From Gemmatimonadaceae bacterium (GTDB lineage: Bacteria > Gemmatimonadota > Gemmatimonadetes > Gemmatimonadales > Gemmatimonadaceae), in NCBI GenBank assembly GCA_036273715.1, contig DASUHB010000069.1, positions 146,346-210,345 of the forward strand: DNA of 64,000 bases. The letters run 5' to 3'. This document shows, piece after piece, positions 26,415 through 33,687 of this stretch. The notes beneath the pieces are model-generated. The model did no database searches, had not been told where the DNA came from, and was given only the letters and a program-made list of their open reading frames with translations. The position numbers were made by a program, and so were the translations under genes. The stretch's first letter is position 1, and each line of letters begins with the position of its first letter.

Positions 26415-26813
26415 ATGCATTGCTCACCAGTGACAGGACGGATCCCCGCTTCGCTCGGCAAGCCCGAACCACGTGACCGTCCGCTCCTCGATGCCGCTCG
26501 CGCCGCGGAACTCAGCCGGCTGTTCAAGATGTTCGCGAACGATACCCGGCTTCGCTTGTTGCACGCGCTCGAGCGCAGCCGCGAGATCTGTGTGACGGAT
26601 CTCGCCGCCGAAGTCGAGATGGCACCACAAGCGGTTTCGAATCAGCTCCAGCGACTAGCGGATCGCCGTCTCGTTGCCGCACGACGTGAGGGCACGCGCT
26701 TGTATTACAGCATCGCTGACCCATGTGTGGGCGGCTTTCTCGACCTTGGTCTCTGTCTCCTGGAAGAGACCGCGAAATCTGCGAAGCCTGGCCGACGTCG
26801 GACGCGCAAGTGA
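26415..26813 (+). CDS. ArsR/SmtB-family regulator
   Basis: 132 residues. AAELSRLFKMFANDTRLRLL leads into EICVTDLAAEVEMAPQAVSN, a variant of the ELCVCDL metal motif with one of its two Cys replaced by Thr, then a wing LVAARREGTRLYYSIADPCV with two more Cys near the end (DPCVGGFLDLGLCLLEE). A metal or thiol sensor is therefore possible but not shown. It ends in GTGA shared with the alpha/beta hydrolase start, so it probably represses that gene and the membrane protein after it. Confidence 0.88.
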   Translation: MHCSPVTGRIPASLGKPEPRDRPLLDAARAAELSRLFKMFANDTRLRLLHALERSREICVTDLAAEVEMAPQAVSNQLQRLADRRLVAARREGTRLYYSIADPCVGGFLDLGLCLLEETAKSAKPGRRRTRK

Positions 26814-27679
26814 ATGCATCGACCAACGGGCAGCGACGCGTTCTGCCGTTACAGGATGCACGAGTCGCCTATCTGGACGAGGGAAGCGGCACGCCGGTGC
26901 TCCTCCTTCATGGCTGTCCGTTCGCGTCATTCGTATGGCGGCGCGTGATTCCCCTCTTGGCTCCGACCCATCGATGCATCGCACCCGATCTGCTCGGCCT
27001 CGGCGACACTGAGACAGATCCAAACGCCGATTGGTCGCTGCGTGCCCAAGCAACGATGGCGATCCGTCTGCTCGATGCGCTCGGCATCGACCGCGCCCAC
27101 GTCGTTGGACACGACCATGGCGGCGCCATTGCGCAACTTCTTGCGGCGGAGCATCCGTCACGAGTCGGCCGTCTCGTTCTTGCCGATGTCGAGGCGTACG
27201 ACAACTGGCCGTCGGCCGAGGAGAAGCCGTTCGTACGGGTGGCCCTGTTGCCGATCGTCGGCGACGCGGTGCTCTGGCTGTGGTCACGAAAGGCGGTTCT
27301 GCGATCCACGCTCGTTCGGGCGAAGGCCGTCTCCGATCCGCATGCGCTCACGCAGGCGTTTCTCGACGCGTTCATTCGCGCCAACCTCGGCGATCGCAGA
27401 CGGAGGAACAAGACGAAGCGATTCCTCGCTGGGCAATTTGATCCGCAGAACAATCGCGTCACCATGGACCTGCTCGACGGTCTGCGTCGGTTCGATCATC
27501 CAACGTTGCTCGTCTGGGCGCAGGACGATCCGCACTTCGGACCGGCGTGGGGCGAACGACTGCGGGGCGACATCCCCGGGGCCGTGGACCTCGTGCTACT
27601 GCAGTCGACCGGTCATCTGCTCATGGAGGAGCGCCCAGAGCGCTTCGCCACACTCGTTCGCGGCTTTCTTCTCACGTGA
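26810..27679 (+). CDS. Alpha/beta hydrolase with Asp nucleophile (epoxide hydrolase / haloalkane dehalogenase type)
   Basis: 289 residues from GTG. Oxyanion region LLLHGCPFASFVWRRVIPLL, nucleophile elbow VVGHDHGGAIAQLLAAEHPS (Asp in G-H-D-H-G-G rather than Ser), acid DDPHF and catalytic His in LLQSTGHLLMEERPERFATL. Asp nucleophiles mark haloalkane dehalogenases, epoxide hydrolases and dehalogenase-like ring-opening enzymes; the exact substrate cannot be told. Translation is coupled to the ArsR gene (GTGA). No signal peptide, cytoplasmic. A detoxification role under ArsR control is a reasonable inference. Confidence 0.85.
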   Translation: MNASTNGQRRVLPLQDARVAYLDEGSGTPVLLLHGCPFASFVWRRVIPLLAPTHRCIAPDLLGLGDTETDPNADWSLRAQATMAIRLLDALGIDRAHVVGHDHGGAIAQLLAAEHPSRVGRLVLADVEAYDNWPSAEEKPFVRVALLPIVGDAVLWLWSRKAVLRSTLVRAKAVSDPHALTQAFLDAFIRANLGDRRRRNKTKRFLAGQFDPQNNRVTMDLLDGLRRFDHPTLLVWAQDDPHFGPAWGERLRGDIPGAVDLVLLQSTGHLLMEERPERFATLVRGFLLT

Positions 27680-27695
27680 ATCGCAGAGGAGTCGA

Positions 27696-28166
27696 ATGTC
27701 ATCCGGCGTAGCGCGCGCGTGGCTCTCACTCGTCTCGATTGTCCTCGTGCTCTGGGGAATTGTCTTCGCCTTTTTCGGCCTCAAGATCCTGCCGGTCGAG
27801 CGAGTCGTGCTTCTGGATTGGGAGAGCGCGATCTACGGCACGATCATGATGGGTTGGGGCGTCACCCTGTTGCTCGTCGGGCAAATCGCCCTCACGCGAA
27901 GGGATCGGCAACTCACGCGAGCGTTGTTGATTGGCGTGACTGTGTGGTTGCTGGCGGAAGCGACGTTCTCCTTGCGCTACGCCGTGTGGTTCAACATCGG
28001 CGTCGACGTTGGCGTCTTCGTCCTGTTTGCCGTGCCGCTCCTCAGCGGCGTTCGAAGCAAACACCCGAGCGACAGCGGGCGAAGCGACGAGGGGAAAAAA
28101 CGCTCTTCCGGAATTCCCGGGAAACGCAGCGTGAGAAGTCCAAGGAAAGCAGATCAAGGATCGTGA
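27696..28166 (+). CDS. Four-helix membrane protein
   Basis: 156 residues with a clear AGAGGAG ribosome site. Four hydrophobic helices: WLSLVSIVLVLWGIVFAFFG, YGTIMMGWGVTLLLVGQIAL, LTRALLIGVTVWLLAEATFS, and VGVFVLFAVPLLSGV. The last ~35 residues (RSKHPSDSGRSDEGKKRSSG onward) are polar and are encoded by a GCGAAGCGACGAGGG-type repeat that recurs at 28425-28440, so the original C-terminus may have been altered by repeat insertion. Third gene of the ArsR-hydrolase operon. Confidence 0.72.
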   Translation: MSSGVARAWLSLVSIVLVLWGIVFAFFGLKILPVERVVLLDWESAIYGTIMMGWGVTLLLVGQIALTRRDRQLTRALLIGVTVWLLAEATFSLRYAVWFNIGVDVGVFVLFAVPLLSGVRSKHPSDSGRSDEGKKRSSGIPGKRSVRSPRKADQGS

Positions 28167-28183
28167 GGCAGGCCCCGACGGCC

Positions 28184-28320
28184 AGAGTGCTACGCTCATG
28201 AAGACGCGGACAAAGCCGGACACAACGGGCACAGCCCGAATAACAGGCAAAGACTTTGTGTTGCCCTGTCGTGTCCACCGTGTCCGCGCCGTGTCCGCGT
28301 CTTCATGAGCGTATCACTCT
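28184..28320. repeat. Palindromic element, 29-bp inverted arms
   Basis: Left arm 28184-28212 and right arm 28292-28320 are complementary at 28 of 29 positions (core TACGCTCATGAAGACGCGGA with TCCGCGTCTTCATGAGCGTA). Inside, GGACAC and GTGTCC boxes extend the symmetry. As RNA it would form a long hairpin; as DNA it has the size of a small MITE-like or REP-type element. A related but weaker arrangement is at 55572-55756. Confidence 0.8.
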
Positions 28321-28352
28321 CCTCGGCTGGGTCCCGCTTCACTATCCAAGGG

Positions 28353-28438
28353 GCCGGATTTTACCGGACTGTCGCGAGCCGCAGGCGAAGCGACGGCGGG
28401 ATTTGACCCGACTGTCGCGAGCCGCAGGCGAAGCGACG
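28353..28438 (+). repeat. Two tandem 43-bp units, partly matching the tRNA-Pro T-arm
   Basis: Units start at 28353 and 28396. Both share the 29-base block beginning GACTGTCGCGAGCCGCAGGC (28367-28395 and 28410-28438), which folds as GTCGC-GCC/GGC-GCGAC. The first 14-15 bases of unit 2 (GCGGGATTTGACCCG) match the tRNA-Pro T-arm (GCGGGATTTGAACCCG, from about 28503) but for one base; with the preceding GACG the match is 19-20 bases. A further partial copy lies in the end of the membrane-protein gene near 28078-28101. Confidence 0.75.
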
Positions 28439-28462
28439 AGGGAAAAAAGAGCGCCGGCACGA

Positions 28463-28491
28463 CAAAGCCCCCGGCCGTTTAGGCCGGGGGC
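28463..28491 (-). terminator. Intrinsic terminator of tRNA-Pro
   Basis: On the minus strand GCCCCCGGCC-TAAAC-GGCCGGGGGC, 10-bp perfect GC stem, then TTTGTC. It begins 4 bases past the tRNA 3' end. Confidence 0.85.
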
Positions 28492-28494
28492 GAG

Positions 28495-28568
28495 TCGGGA
28501 CGGCGGGATTTGAACCCGCGACCCCCTGAACCCCATTCAGGTGCGCTACCGGGCTGCGCCACGTCCCG
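28495..28568 (-). tRNA. tRNA-Pro (anticodon GGG)
   Basis: 74 bases folding as a cloverleaf: acceptor CGGGACG pairing with CGTCCCG, U8, D-arm GCGC...GCGC, anticodon stem CCTGA/TCAGG with loop ATGGGGT (anticodon GGG), T-arm GCGGG-TTCAAAT-CCCGC, discriminator A. The C1-G72 pair is typical of tRNA-Pro. CCA is not encoded. Followed by an intrinsic terminator. The 3' end sequence is partly repeated at 28392-28410, as often seen where elements integrate at tRNA genes. Confidence 0.95.
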
Positions 28569-28791
28569 TCTGATCGCCCACTCAGGCAATCGACTGCGAC
28601 AATCTACCGGACCCGCCACTCGCCCACAACTCGGACACAGCACCGCAGATCTTCGGAAGTTCGCGCCAGAGCGGCAATTGCCTCGCTTCCCCACCCCCGC
28701 GCACCGACGTAAACTTCCCCGCGTCCGCGATACGCCCGCCGCCTAAAGCGGGTCTCACGGACCAGCTCCTCAAGATGACGGCGGTGCCCGC

Positions 28792-29982
28792 ATGAAGATC
28801 GGAGTCCCTCGAGAAACCATACCAGGCGAGAAGCGAGTCGCCGTTACACCTGAGGTCGCTTCAAAACTGGCGAAAGGCGGTTTCGAAGTCGCAATCGAGA
28901 CGGGCGCCGGCCAGGCCGCGGGATTCTCGGACAACGAGTACAAGTCGGCCGGCGCTGCTGTTGCCACCACCGCAGCCGCGGCACTCGGCGACGCCGACGC
29001 AGTCCTCAAGGTCCGCCGGCCGGTGCTCAACCCGGCCACGGGCACGCACGAAATCGAGCTCGTCAAGCCTAACGCACTCCTCATCGGGCTCTTGGATCCC
29101 CGCGGCGACCAAGACGGACTTCGCACGATCGCCCAACGCGGGGTGACCGCGGCGTCCATGGAGTTGGTGCCGCGCATCACCCGCGCGCAGATGATGGACG
29201 CGCTCTCATCGCAGAGCACCGTCGCGGGCTATAAAGCCGTGCTCCTCGCGGCGAACTCCGTTGGGCGCTTCTTCCCGCTCCTCATGACGGCGGCCGGCAC
29301 CATCCGCCCGGCCAAGGTCCTCGTCATCGGCGCGGGGGTTGCGGGCCTCCAGGCGATCGCCACCGCCCGCCGGTTAGGCGCGGTGGTCGAAGCGTTCGAC
29401 ACGCGGCCCGTCGTCAAGGAACAGGTCCAATCGTTAGGCGCAAAGTTCGTCGAGCTCGACGTCGCCGAGACCGAAGCGCAGGATGCGGGGGGCTACGCCA
29501 AGGAGCTGGCAGCCGAGCACATCGCGCGAGAAAAGCAGCTCATCCATGCGCACGCATCCCAAGCCGACGTCGTCATCACTACGGCCCTCGTGCCGGGCCG
29601 TCGGGCACCCGTTCTGATTTCCGCCCAGACCGTGCGCGCCATGCGCGCGGGTTCGGCGATCGTCGATCTGGCGGCCGAGCAAGGCGGGAACTGCGAGCTG
29701 AGCCAGCCGGGCACGACGGTGGTCGAGAACGGTGTGTCGATCCTCGCCCCGCTGAATTTGCCGAGCGAGTTGCCGTACGACGCGAGCCAAATGTACGCGC
29801 GCAACGTCGCCGCGCTGCTCGCGCACTTTGCGCCGAAAGGAGCCATCACGTTGGACTTCAACGACGAGATCACCAAGGCCGTGGTGATCGCCGCGCACGG
29901 CGAGCTGCGGCTCTCGCCTTCGCCGGCCGCAGCGCCGGCGCCGGCACCTACGCCTAACCGGCCCTCGGGAGCGCGCGTATGA
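28792..29982 (+). CDS. pntA: NAD(P) transhydrogenase subunit alpha part 1 (NAD-binding, domain I)
   Basis: 396 residues. MKIGVPRETIPGEKRVAVTP is the alanine dehydrogenase/PNT N-terminal signature; the NAD site is VLVIGAGVAGLQAIATARRL followed by EAFDTRP. The peripheral domain hydrides NAD(H). It is the three-gene form in which the membrane part of alpha is separate. The C-terminal tail is an Ala/Pro linker (SPAAAPAPAPTPNRPSGARV). ATGA overlap with the next gene (29979-29982). Start at 28792 fits the family N-terminus. Confidence 0.96.
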   Translation: MKIGVPRETIPGEKRVAVTPEVASKLAKGGFEVAIETGAGQAAGFSDNEYKSAGAAVATTAAAALGDADAVLKVRRPVLNPATGTHEIELVKPNALLIGLLDPRGDQDGLRTIAQRGVTAASMELVPRITRAQMMDALSSQSTVAGYKAVLLAANSVGRFFPLLMTAAGTIRPAKVLVIGAGVAGLQAIATARRLGAVVEAFDTRPVVKEQVQSLGAKFVELDVAETEAQDAGGYAKELAAEHIAREKQLIHAHASQADVVITTALVPGRRAPVLISAQTVRAMRAGSAIVDLAAEQGGNCELSQPGTTVVENGVSILAPLNLPSELPYDASQMYARNVAALLAHFAPKGAITLDFNDEITKAVVIAAHGELRLSPSPAAAPAPAPTPNRPSGARV

Positions 29983-30275
29983 GCCGCGAGCTGGTGCTCT
30001 CGATCTACGTCGTCATCCTCGCCATCTTCACCGGGTACGAAGTCATCTCCCGGGTGCCGTCCATTCTGCACACGCCGCTCATGTCGGCCACCAACGCCAT
30101 CCACGGCATCGTCCTGTTAGGCGCGATGCTCGTGTTGGGCGCCGCCGACACGCCGGTGCTCCATGTGCTGGGCTTCATCGCCGTCGTGTTGGGCGCGGCC
30201 AACGTCTTCGGCGGATTCGTCGTCACCGACCGCATGCTCGAAATGTTCAAGAAGAAGCCGGAGGAACGGAAGTGA
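29979..30275 (+). CDS. pntAA2: NAD(P) transhydrogenase subunit alpha part 2 (membrane)
   Basis: 98 residues, three membrane helices: VLSIYVVILAIFTGYEVISR, PLMSATNAIHGIVLLGAMLV, HVLGFIAVVLGAANVFGGFV and the end VTDRMLEMFKKKPEERK, diagnostic for the 4TM_12 PNT alpha segment. With PntB it forms the proton channel. It starts in the last bases of pntA and ends overlapping pntB (GTGA). Confidence 0.95.
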   Translation: MSRELVLSIYVVILAIFTGYEVISRVPSILHTPLMSATNAIHGIVLLGAMLVLGAADTPVLHVLGFIAVVLGAANVFGGFVVTDRMLEMFKKKPEERK

Positions 30276-31675
30276 TCCTCGACACGAGAGCGAGCATCAT
30301 CGCTGTCGCCTACATCCTCGCCGCAGTCCTCCTCATTTTCGGTCTCCGCAAACTCAGTTCCCCCGCCACCGCACGCAACGGCAACCTGCTGGCGGCGGCC
30401 GGCGTGTTCCTGGCGCTGGCGATCACGCTACTCGACCGGTCGATCGTCTCGTACTGGGAGCTGGCGTTGGGCATCGTCATTGGCGGCGCGATCGGCATCA
30501 TCGCGGCGCGCAAAGTCCAGATGACCGCCATGCCGCAGATGGTCGGCCTGCTCAATGGGTTGGGCGGCGGCACGGCGGCGCTCGTCTCGCTGTCCGAGTA
30601 TCTCCGCCTGTCGTTCGCGGCGCCGGTCCGCGGCGGCGAAGCGGTGAGCGTCGTGTTAGGCACCGCGATCGGATCGGTGTCGTTCACCGGCAGCGTCGTC
30701 GCCTTCGCCAAGCTGCAGGAGCTGCTCTCGAGCAAGCCGTTCCAGTTCCCGCTCCAGCGCGCCTTCAACGGACTGCTCCTCCTCGTCATCCTCGCACTCG
30801 GCGCCACGATGGTCGTCGGCGGCGACACCGCGAGCACGCCCTGGATCGTGTTCGCCGTGGCGCTCGCGTTGGGCGCGCTGCTCGTGCTGCCGATCGGCGG
30901 CGGGGACATGCCCGTCGTCATCGCGACCCTGAACGCGCTCACCGGCATCGCGGCGGCGTTTACCGGACTGGTGCTGCACAACCAGATCCTCGTCGTCGCC
31001 GGCATCCTGGTGGGCGCATCGGGCACCTTGCTCACGCTGCTCATGGGCAAGGCGATGAACCGCTCGTTAGGCAACGTCTTCTTCGGCGGGTTCGGGGCGG
31101 CGACGGCAGCCGCGGGCGGGCCGGCCGGCAGCGCGGTCGCCAAGACCGTTCGGCAGACGAGCGCCGAGGATACGGCGATCGCGCTGGCGTACGCGCGCAA
31201 AGTGGTGATCGTGCCCGGCTACGGCCTCGCCGTGGCCGAGGGGCAGCACGCGGTCCGGGAGCTGGCGCAGGAGCTCGAGCGCCGCGGCGTCGACGTCAAA
31301 TTTGCGATTCATCCGGTGGCCGGCCGCATGCCCGGCCACATGAACGTACTCCTGGCCGAAGCGAACATCCCATACGACGAGCTGGTCGAGATGGACCAGA
31401 TCAACGGCGACTTCGACAGCACCGACGTGGTGCTCGTCGTGGGCGCGAACGACGTGGTCAATCCCGCCGCGCGCGATGATCCGTCGAGTCCGATTTATGG
31501 GATGCCCATTCTCGACGTCGACAAAGCGCGCAACGTGATCGTGCTCAAGCGCAGCATGGGCACCGGCTTCGCGGGCATCGACAACGCGCTGTTTTATCGC
31601 GACCGCACGCGGATGCTGTTCGGCGACGCGAAGAAGTCGCTGACGTCGTTAGTCGAGGCGCTCAAGACGGTCTAA
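30272..31675 (+). CDS. pntB: NAD(P) transhydrogenase subunit beta
   Basis: 467 residues from GTG. Nine-plus helices (IIAVAYILAAVLLIFGLRKL and later) are followed by the NADP-binding domain III: VVIVPGYGLAVAEGQHAVRE, FAIHPVAGRMPGHMNVLLAE, VVLVVGANDVVNPAARDDP, ending GDAKKSLTSLVEALKTV. The complete enzyme uses the proton gradient to make NADPH from NADH. Its last ~18 codons are repeated almost exactly at 33631-33698. The stop is followed within 20 bases by a heptamer. Confidence 0.96.
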   Translation: MILDTRASIIAVAYILAAVLLIFGLRKLSSPATARNGNLLAAAGVFLALAITLLDRSIVSYWELALGIVIGGAIGIIAARKVQMTAMPQMVGLLNGLGGGTAALVSLSEYLRLSFAAPVRGGEAVSVVLGTAIGSVSFTGSVVAFAKLQELLSSKPFQFPLQRAFNGLLLLVILALGATMVVGGDTASTPWIVFAVALALGALLVLPIGGGDMPVVIATLNALTGIAAAFTGLVLHNQILVVAGILVGASGTLLTLLMGKAMNRSLGNVFFGGFGAATAAAGGPAGSAVAKTVRQTSAEDTAIALAYARKVVIVPGYGLAVAEGQHAVRELAQELERRGVDVKFAIHPVAGRMPGHMNVLLAEANIPYDELVEMDQINGDFDSTDVVLVVGANDVVNPAARDDPSSPIYGMPILDVDKARNVIVLKRSMGTGFAGIDNALFYRDRTRMLFGDAKKSLTSLVEALKTV

Positions 31676-31691
31676 CGACTCCGTGCTGCGC

Positions 31692-31829
31692 CTAACGTTG
31701 CGCCAGTGGCTTTATGGTCGAGTCGAACGCCGTGCGCACGTCGCGGATGCGCTGGAACGGCATGACCACCGTGTCCTGCACCACCAGCTCCGGCAGGGTC
31801 GTGAACTGAACCGAACGCACGACCGTCAT
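31692..31829 (-). CDS. Small protein of 45 residues, unknown
   Basis: Reads MTVVRSVQFTTLPELVVQDT, VVMPFQRIRDVRTAFDSTIK, PLAQR, with GGAG 8 bases before the ATG and a TAG stop made by a GCCTAAC heptamer (31690-31696). It lies 48 bases downstream of a lipoprotein on the same strand and 16 bases from the convergent pntB end. No family recognised. The clean ribosome site and position support a real gene, but its small size leaves doubt. Confidence 0.45.
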   Translation of the reverse strand: MTVVRSVQFTTLPELVVQDTVVMPFQRIRDVRTAFDSTIKPLAQR

Positions 31830-31852
31830 GGGAATCTCCGGAGCGGCGCAGA

Positions 31853-31872
31853 GTTAGGCGCACGCGCCTAAC
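31853..31872 (-). terminator. Perfect inverted pair of the heptamer: GTTAGGCGCACGCGCCTAAC
   Basis: Nine-bp arms with a two-base centre, 5 bases after the stop codon of the lipoprotein (minus strand). As RNA it forms a tight hairpin and probably ends or attenuates transcription. It is the only inverted pair of the dispersed heptamer seen in the window; paired uptake words acting as terminators are known from Neisseria and Haemophilus. Confidence 0.6.
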
Positions 31873-31877
31873 GATTG

Positions 31878-32531
31878 CTAGTTTGCCTTGGCGATCAGAT
31901 GGATACCGTCGACGACCTGCGGCGGCATGATCACGTCCATGGTTGCTCCCGGAAGAGTAAGCTCTCCGGACATGGCCATCATCACCATCTGGCGCCGGCA
32001 ATCGACGCCAAACGGCACGTCCACGTCCGGCGGGACCGGCGGCTGAAGGGCGGTGCAGGCTCCGGACGGTCTCGAAGGCGTCACCGTGCTGACTAACGAT
32101 GCCGGCGAGGCGCCAAAGATGGTGTCCTTCGTGACCAGTCCCAGGTGCGGCCCGTGATAGTCCTCGATCACCCAGATCGTATCCGCCGTGCGGGACCATG
32201 CAGACACCTGATAGACGGAGTCGAACCCTCTCCCTCCGACGTCCTGCACCGTATAGGCGGCAATCATCGGATAGGTCACGGCAGTTCCATTTACGGTCAA
32301 GTGAACGGTGCCGACCTCCGCGCCGAGCACCAGTTCCTGCTGCATCCCGAGGACGACGCTGGAGTAGTCGGCGTTCCCATGCGCGCGCGCGGAGTCGAGC
32401 AGTGCGAGCGCGGCGGCTCGCGTCGCGCTCGGCGGTGCCGTCGCTGATTCGCTCGAGCAAGCGAGCACGGCAGTGGCTGCGGCGACGGCCAAGAGGCCTC
32501 GGGACAGGCGCGGCGACAGTGATCGGTGCAT
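31878..32531 (-). CDS. Lipoprotein, divergent member of the GIR-motif family
   Basis: 217 residues. MHRSLSPRLSRGLLAVAAAT then AVLAC gives the lipobox; SSESATAPPSATRAAALALL follows as in other members. The centre holds VGTVHLTVNGTAVTYPMIAA, FDSVYQVSAWSRTADTIWVI and PVPPDVDVPFGVDCRRQM, the position of the family's PPDV-P-C segment. It ends MDVIMPPQVVDGIHLIAKAN, where GIH replaces GIR. Sequence similarity to the other paralogs is otherwise low, so it is the oldest branch. Function unknown. Confidence 0.72.
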   Translation of the reverse strand: MHRSLSPRLSRGLLAVAAATAVLACSSESATAPPSATRAAALALLDSARAHGNADYSSVVLGMQQELVLGAEVGTVHLTVNGTAVTYPMIAAYTVQDVGGRGFDSVYQVSAWSRTADTIWVIEDYHGPHLGLVTKDTIFGASPASLVSTVTPSRPSGACTALQPPVPPDVDVPFGVDCRRQMVMMAMSGELTLPGATMDVIMPPQVVDGIHLIAKAN

Positions 32532-32672
32532 CGCGGCTACGCTCCAGATCGTGGTCGAGGGTTCGTGACATCCGAACTGCTTCCGCACTCCGGCGTTCGC
32601 GGAAGCTACGCGATAAACCCGCCGCGCGCTTCCGCGGTTCCCGTCGTTAGCCCGTAAGGCGAACGGTCACAA

Positions 32673-32687
32673 TTGATCGGACAAAAG
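32673..32687. repeat. 15-bp repeat TTGATCGGACAAAAG, copy 1
   Basis: Identical to 36155-36169. On the minus strand it is CTTTTGTCCGATCAA, lying upstream of the lipoprotein starting at 32531; copy 2 lies 47 bases upstream of the decayed paralog starting at 36108. A shared upstream control site or a duplication trace. Confidence 0.5.
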
Positions 32688-32702
32688 CGCGATGCGGAAT
32701 CG

Positions 32703-33356
32703 TCAGTCAGTCGCCGTCGTCTCGAGACGAATGCCCGCGACCTGTTGGTTAGGCAACGAGATGCTGTCGCCGCCGGCGCCCACCGGCACCGTGAAGGACG
32801 CCTGTACGGTTTGGAGCGTGCAACCGATCGGAGTGGGCGCATCGAGATCGGGCGGCGCCTGCCCGAGTAGCGATTTGCACGCGGTGCCGGGCGCGCCGGG
32901 CGTGATGGCGACTGTTCCGCCAATCGTACCTACCGATGCGGCGTGATCCGAGACGAGCGAGAAGACCGCGGTGCTCGTTGCGTTGAACACGACGACGCTG
33001 TCCGGCGCGTTACCCTCGTAGCCGATCACCGTGTACTGGGAATCGACGGGCTGACCGTTGACGTCGTCCACCACCAGCGCGGCGACCATCGAGAATCGGC
33101 CGGTCACGCTACCGTTCTTGATGAGGCCGGTGCCGAGTGGTGCGCCTTCGGCCAGGATCTGCGCGATGCTCAGGAACGCGTTGGCGCGCTCGGGGTCGGC
33201 GGTGGTACCGCGCAGGGAGTCGAAGCGCGACAGGGTGCGCAGGTTCTGTGACGTGCTCGGACCAGTGGACGAGTCGCTGGAGCACGCGGCGGTGACGGCG
33301 ATCGCCGCGAGCACGGACGCGGCGCAGCAACCACGAAGCAGACGAACGATGCACAT
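32703..33356 (-). CDS. Lipoprotein of the GIR-motif family
   Basis: 217 residues. Signal MCIVRLLRGCCAASVLAAIA with lipobox TAAC, then SSDSSTGPSTSQNLRTLSRF. Core: LSIAQILAEGAPLGTGLIKN, MVAALVVDDVNGQPVDSQYT, DSVVVFNATSTAVFSLVSD, PGTACKSLLGQAPPDLDAPT, PIGCTLQ. End: ISLPNQQVAGIRLETTATD. A GGAGGG site lies 6-11 bases upstream. It is intact and about as long as the members at 17691 and 35013. Two conserved Cys in the mature part (TACKS, IGCTL) probably form a disulfide. Role unknown; on the minus strand downstream lies the divergent member at 31878. Confidence 0.8.
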   Translation of the reverse strand: MCIVRLLRGCCAASVLAAIAVTAACSSDSSTGPSTSQNLRTLSRFDSLRGTTADPERANAFLSIAQILAEGAPLGTGLIKNGSVTGRFSMVAALVVDDVNGQPVDSQYTVIGYEGNAPDSVVVFNATSTAVFSLVSDHAASVGTIGGTVAITPGAPGTACKSLLGQAPPDLDAPTPIGCTLQTVQASFTVPVGAGGDSISLPNQQVAGIRLETTATD

Positions 33357-33687
33357 GGGACCCTCCGCTCATGGGGTGGTTGTGCTTAACGCATCGCGGC
33401 AGTGGCGCGCGAGCGCCGGCATGCCTCCACCATAGAGCGGGGGACGGGCTCCGTGCTAAAGGATGAGCGAAAGCAAATCGGATTCTGACACGCCGCTCAC
33501 AAACGATCCCCTCGCGCGACGCGGCAAACGCGTGTCATGTCCTCGTGGCGATCGCAGACGTCCGTTAGCCGGCGCTCTCCGATGAGTTGGATGCCCGGCG
33601 ACGTCGACGAATGGGCCACGGCAGTTGTCACCGCACGCGCATGCTGTTCGGCGACGCGAAGAAGTCGCTGACGTCGTTAGTCGGTGC
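33357..33687. other. Junction zone with relic gene ends
   Basis: 331 bases between lipoprotein genes. It holds a relic of the lplA 3' end (33456-33580, minus) and the start of a relic of the pntB 3' end (33631-33698, plus). No intact gene. Confidence 0.7.
33456..33580 (-). pseudogene. Relic of the lplA 3' end
   Basis: The minus strand reads ERRLTDVCDRHEDM in one frame, then after a frameshift GSFVSGVSESDLLSLIL and a stop. The true LplA (36219-37208) ends ERCLTGVRYRRDDL ... GTFVSGVSETELLSLLY. Stop codon position is also conserved. At the base level the match is moderate, so the copy is fairly old. Nothing upstream of these ~40 codons is recognisable. Confidence 0.8.

Larger units (their letters stand above)
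28167..28494. other. Repeat-rich spacer between membrane-protein gene and tRNA-Pro
   Basis: 328 bases with no gene. It contains the long inverted repeat 28184-28320, the 43-bp tandem repeat 28353-28438, and the tRNA terminator 28467-28491, described separately. Confidence 0.8.

Noticed and set aside
28184..28320. CRISPR array
   Set aside because: Only inverted arms and one pair of tandem units are present; no regularly spaced repeats with variable spacers and no cas genes.
31672..32571. Minus-strand 299-residue frame over the lipoprotein
   Set aside because: Out of frame with the lipoprotein signal and core; Arg/His/Gly-rich.
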